Made by a program: the position numbers and the translations under genes. Source: Candidatus Pullibacteroides excrementavium (lineage in GTDB: Bacteria; Bacteroidota; Bacteroidia; Bacteroidales; P3). Taken from it: 38,806 bases of DNA. Under the pieces are notes generated by a model. It saw nothing but the letters and a program-made list of their open reading frames with translations, made no database searches and was not told the origin of the DNA. Position 1 is the stretch's first letter, and each line of letters starts with the position of its first letter. The DNA lies in assembly GCA_017694335.1 (NCBI GenBank), contig JADIMZ010000062.1:1-38806 (forward strand). The letters run 5' to 3'. Positions 36,452 to 38,806 of this stretch are shown here, one piece after another.

Positions 36452-36898
36452 ATGGCAAAACAAGTTAGTGCCTTAATCAAGTTGCAGATCAAAGGCGGTG
36501 CTGCCAATCCTTCGCCTCCTGTAGGTCCCGCGTTGGGTGCCAAAGGGGTCAACATCATGGAATTCTGCAAGCAGTTTAACGCGCGTACGCAGGATAAGCC
36601 GGGCCAAGTGCTTCCGGTCATCATCACCGTGTATGCCGATAAATCGTTTGAATTCGTAGTAAAGACTCCTCCTGTGGCTGTCCAGCTCAAGGATGCTTCG
36701 AAGGCGAAGAAAGGTTCGGCCGAACCGAACCGCCACAAAGTGGCCAGCGTAACCTGGGATCAGGTACGGACGATTGCCGAGAACAAGATGCCCGACTTGA
36801 ACTGCTTCACGATTGCTTCCGCCATGAAGATGGTGGCTGGAACCGCTCGAAGCATGGGTATCGAAGTGAAAGGCGACCTTCCTGCTGAATTGAGTTAA
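36452..36898 (+). CDS. rplK: 50S ribosomal protein L11
   Basis: '[39 protein letters not shown]'. Confidence 0.98.
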   Translation: MAKQVSALIKLQIKGGAANPSPPVGPALGAKGVNIMEFCKQFNARTQDKPGQVLPVIITVYADKSFEFVVKTPPVAVQLKDASKAKKGSAEPNRHKVASVTWDQVRTIAENKMPDLNCFTIASAMKMVAGTARSMGIEVKGDLPAELS

Positions 36899-37013
36899 GG
36901 TATTTCCGGCTTTGGAATGTGTTACGTGTTCCGAGGCTGGAAATTCGTTTAGAAGATTGTACAGGCCCGGGAGGGTCCACAGTCGAAAAATTGAATTTTT
37001 ATAGACAACAACA

Positions 37014-37703
37014 ATGGCAAAAATCTCTAAGAAAAGAAAAGAAGCCTTGGCCAAGGTCGATAAGGAAAAGTTCTATACCCTTGCCGAAGCTGCCGCTTTG
37101 GTGAAGGAAACGAGCTATACCAAGTTCGATGCTTCCGTTGATTTGGACGTGCGCTTGGGCGTGGATCCGCGTAAGGCCAACCAGATGGTTCGCGGCGTGG
37201 TGACATTGCCTCACGGCACCGGCAAGCAGGTTCGCGTGCTGGTACTCTGCACCCCCGACAAGGAAGAAGAAGCCAAAGCAGCCGGAGCCGATTACTACGG
37301 TTTGGATGAATACGTAGAAAAAATCAAAGGCGGTTGGACGGACATTGACGTTGTTATTACCATGCCGAGTGTGATGCCCAAAGTTGGGGCACTGGGTAAG
37401 GTGTTGGGTCCTCGTGGCTTGATGCCTAACCCCAAGACCGGAACCGTTACCATGGAAATTGGCAAGGCGGTCAAGGAAGTGAAGGCCGGTAAGATCGACT
37501 TCAAGGTTGACAAGCTGGGTATCGTCCACGCCAGCGTGGCGAAAGTTTCGTTCGATGCCGACAAGATTGCCGACAACGCGCGCGAACTGCTCCAGACGAT
37601 TGTCAAACTGAAACCGTCGGCTGCCAAAGGTACTTACATCAACAGTATCTACATGACCAGCACCATGGGACCGGGTATCAAGATCGACCCTAAGTCCATC
37701 TAA
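37014..37703 (+). CDS. rplA: 50S ribosomal protein L1
   Basis: '[30 protein letters not shown]', '[16 protein letters not shown]'. Confidence 0.98.
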   Translation: MAKISKKRKEALAKVDKEKFYTLAEAAALVKETSYTKFDASVDLDVRLGVDPRKANQMVRGVVTLPHGTGKQVRVLVLCTPDKEEEAKAAGADYYGLDEYVEKIKGGWTDIDVVITMPSVMPKVGALGKVLGPRGLMPNPKTGTVTMEIGKAVKEVKAGKIDFKVDKLGIVHASVAKVSFDADKIADNARELLQTIVKLKPSAAKGTYINSIYMTSTMGPGIKIDPKSI

Positions 37704-37740
37704 TCCGGTATTATTAACAATCAGGTAATTTTAACGAGGT

Positions 37741-38268
37741 ATGAAGAAAGAAGAAAAAGCTGTGATCATCGACTCGCTCTGCGAGCAAATCAAGGCCAAG
37801 CCTCATATGTATGTGACGGACATCACCGGGATGAATGCCGCTGCTACGAGCAACTTGCGCCGGGCTTGCTTCAAGAACGGAGTGAAGTTGATCATGGTGA
37901 AGAATACCTTGCTTGAGAAAGCCTTGGAAAAGACGGGTGTCGATTACTCCGAACTGATGCCGACCTTGAAAGGGACGACCGCTATCATGCTTTCGGAAGT
38001 GAACAAAACGCCTGCCACGGTAATCAAAGAGTTCCGCAAGAGGAGCGAAATGCCCAAACTGAAAGGCGCATACGTTGAAGAGTCTTTCTACCTGGGCGAT
38101 GAAAGCCTCGACACTTTGGTTCAAATCAAATCCAAGTCCGAACTTATCGGCGAAATCGTTACTTTGCTCCAATCTCCGCTCCAGAATGTTCTGGGCGCTT
38201 TGGAATCGGCACCCAACACGGTGGCCGGCTTGGTAAAGACCCTCTCCGAAAGACCGGAACAAGCTTAA
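37741..38268 (+). CDS. rplJ: 50S ribosomal protein L10
   Basis: 'LRRACFKNGVKLIMVKNTLLEKALEK'; synteny rplA-rplJ-rplL. Confidence 0.96.
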   Translation: MKKEEKAVIIDSLCEQIKAKPHMYVTDITGMNAAATSNLRRACFKNGVKLIMVKNTLLEKALEKTGVDYSELMPTLKGTTAIMLSEVNKTPATVIKEFRKRSEMPKLKGAYVEESFYLGDESLDTLVQIKSKSELIGEIVTLLQSPLQNVLGALESAPNTVAGLVKTLSERPEQA

Positions 38269-38381
38269 TCTACCGCAAGGTGAAACGCAGGGAGGTGGAA
38301 GCCCTTCCATACAGAGGGAAACCTTTACGGGGTTTCCAAAAACAAACAAAACAAGTAGTAAACTTTTAAAAAGTTAAAACA

Positions 38382-38765
38382 ATGGCAGATATTAAAGCTC
38401 TTGCTGAACAACTGGTTGGCCTGACTGTAAAAGAAGTAAAAGAATTGGCCGATGTATTGAAGAACGAATACGGCATCGAACCCGCTGCCGCCGCTGTAGC
38501 CGTTGCAGCTCCTGCTGCCGGTGGTGCCGCTGCTGGTGCTGCTGCTGAAGAAAAGACCCACTTCGACGTTATCCTGAAGTCCGCCGGTGCCAACAAGCTG
38601 GCTGTTGTGAAGTTGGTTAAGGAATTGGCCAGCCTCGGTCTGAAGGAAGCCAAGGAACTCGTTGACGCAGCTCCGAAGCCCGTTAAGGAAGGCATCAGCA
38701 AGGCCGAAGCCGAAGCTTTGAAGAAGAGCCTCGAAGAAGCCGGTGCTGAAGTTGAAATGAAATAA
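38382..38765 (+). CDS. rplL: 50S ribosomal protein L7/L12
   Basis: '[71 protein letters not shown]'. Confidence 0.98.
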   Translation: MADIKALAEQLVGLTVKEVKELADVLKNEYGIEPAAAAVAVAAPAAGGAAAGAAAEEKTHFDVILKSAGANKLAVVKLVKELASLGLKEAKELVDAAPKPVKEGISKAEAEALKKSLEEAGAEVEMK

Positions 38766-38806
38766 TTTCCACCTTATTGGTTTCCAAACATGAGGGGAGG
38801 CGTATC

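Overview
This is a Bacteroidota (probably Bacteroidales) chromosomal window. It runs from the 3' end of a 5S rRNA to the start of the ribosomal/RNA polymerase gene cluster (tRNA-Thr-Tyr-Gly-Thr, tuf, tRNA-Trp, secE, nusG, rplK, rplA, rplJ, rplL). Between these lie: a large modular secreted protein; a TPR/HTH membrane regulator; an AONS-family PLP acyltransferase (candidate cysteate fatty-acyltransferase) divergent from panB and an RluA-type pseudouridine synthase; a glycosyltransferase and CstA; a split transketolase; Mpl; three tandem outer-membrane beta-barrel paralogs; a metacaspase, ECF sigma factor and anti-sigma-like cluster; a cysteate synthase-like gene; an RND efflux operon; and a SulP transporter. 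The observations I rate highest are: (1) a (GA)7 dinucleotide tract that puts the middle beta-barrel gene out of frame, so that loss of one unit would restore a ~281-aa protein, a candidate slipped-strand phase-variable locus; (2) a secreted caspase-fold protease overlapping an ECF sigma factor by ATGA, followed by a membrane anti-sigma-like protein and a small Gly/Ala-rich membrane protein; (3) a cysteate synthase-like gene and a candidate cysteate fatty-acyltransferase ~16 kb apart, suggesting sulfonolipid synthesis, both preceded by the same conserved promoter-like element; (4) a ~110-bp segment duplicated immediately downstream of two different tRNA genes; and (5) a 51-nt perfect palindrome and a long, structured untranslated leader. 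All assignments come from reading the sequence and recalled family knowledge; no searches were run.
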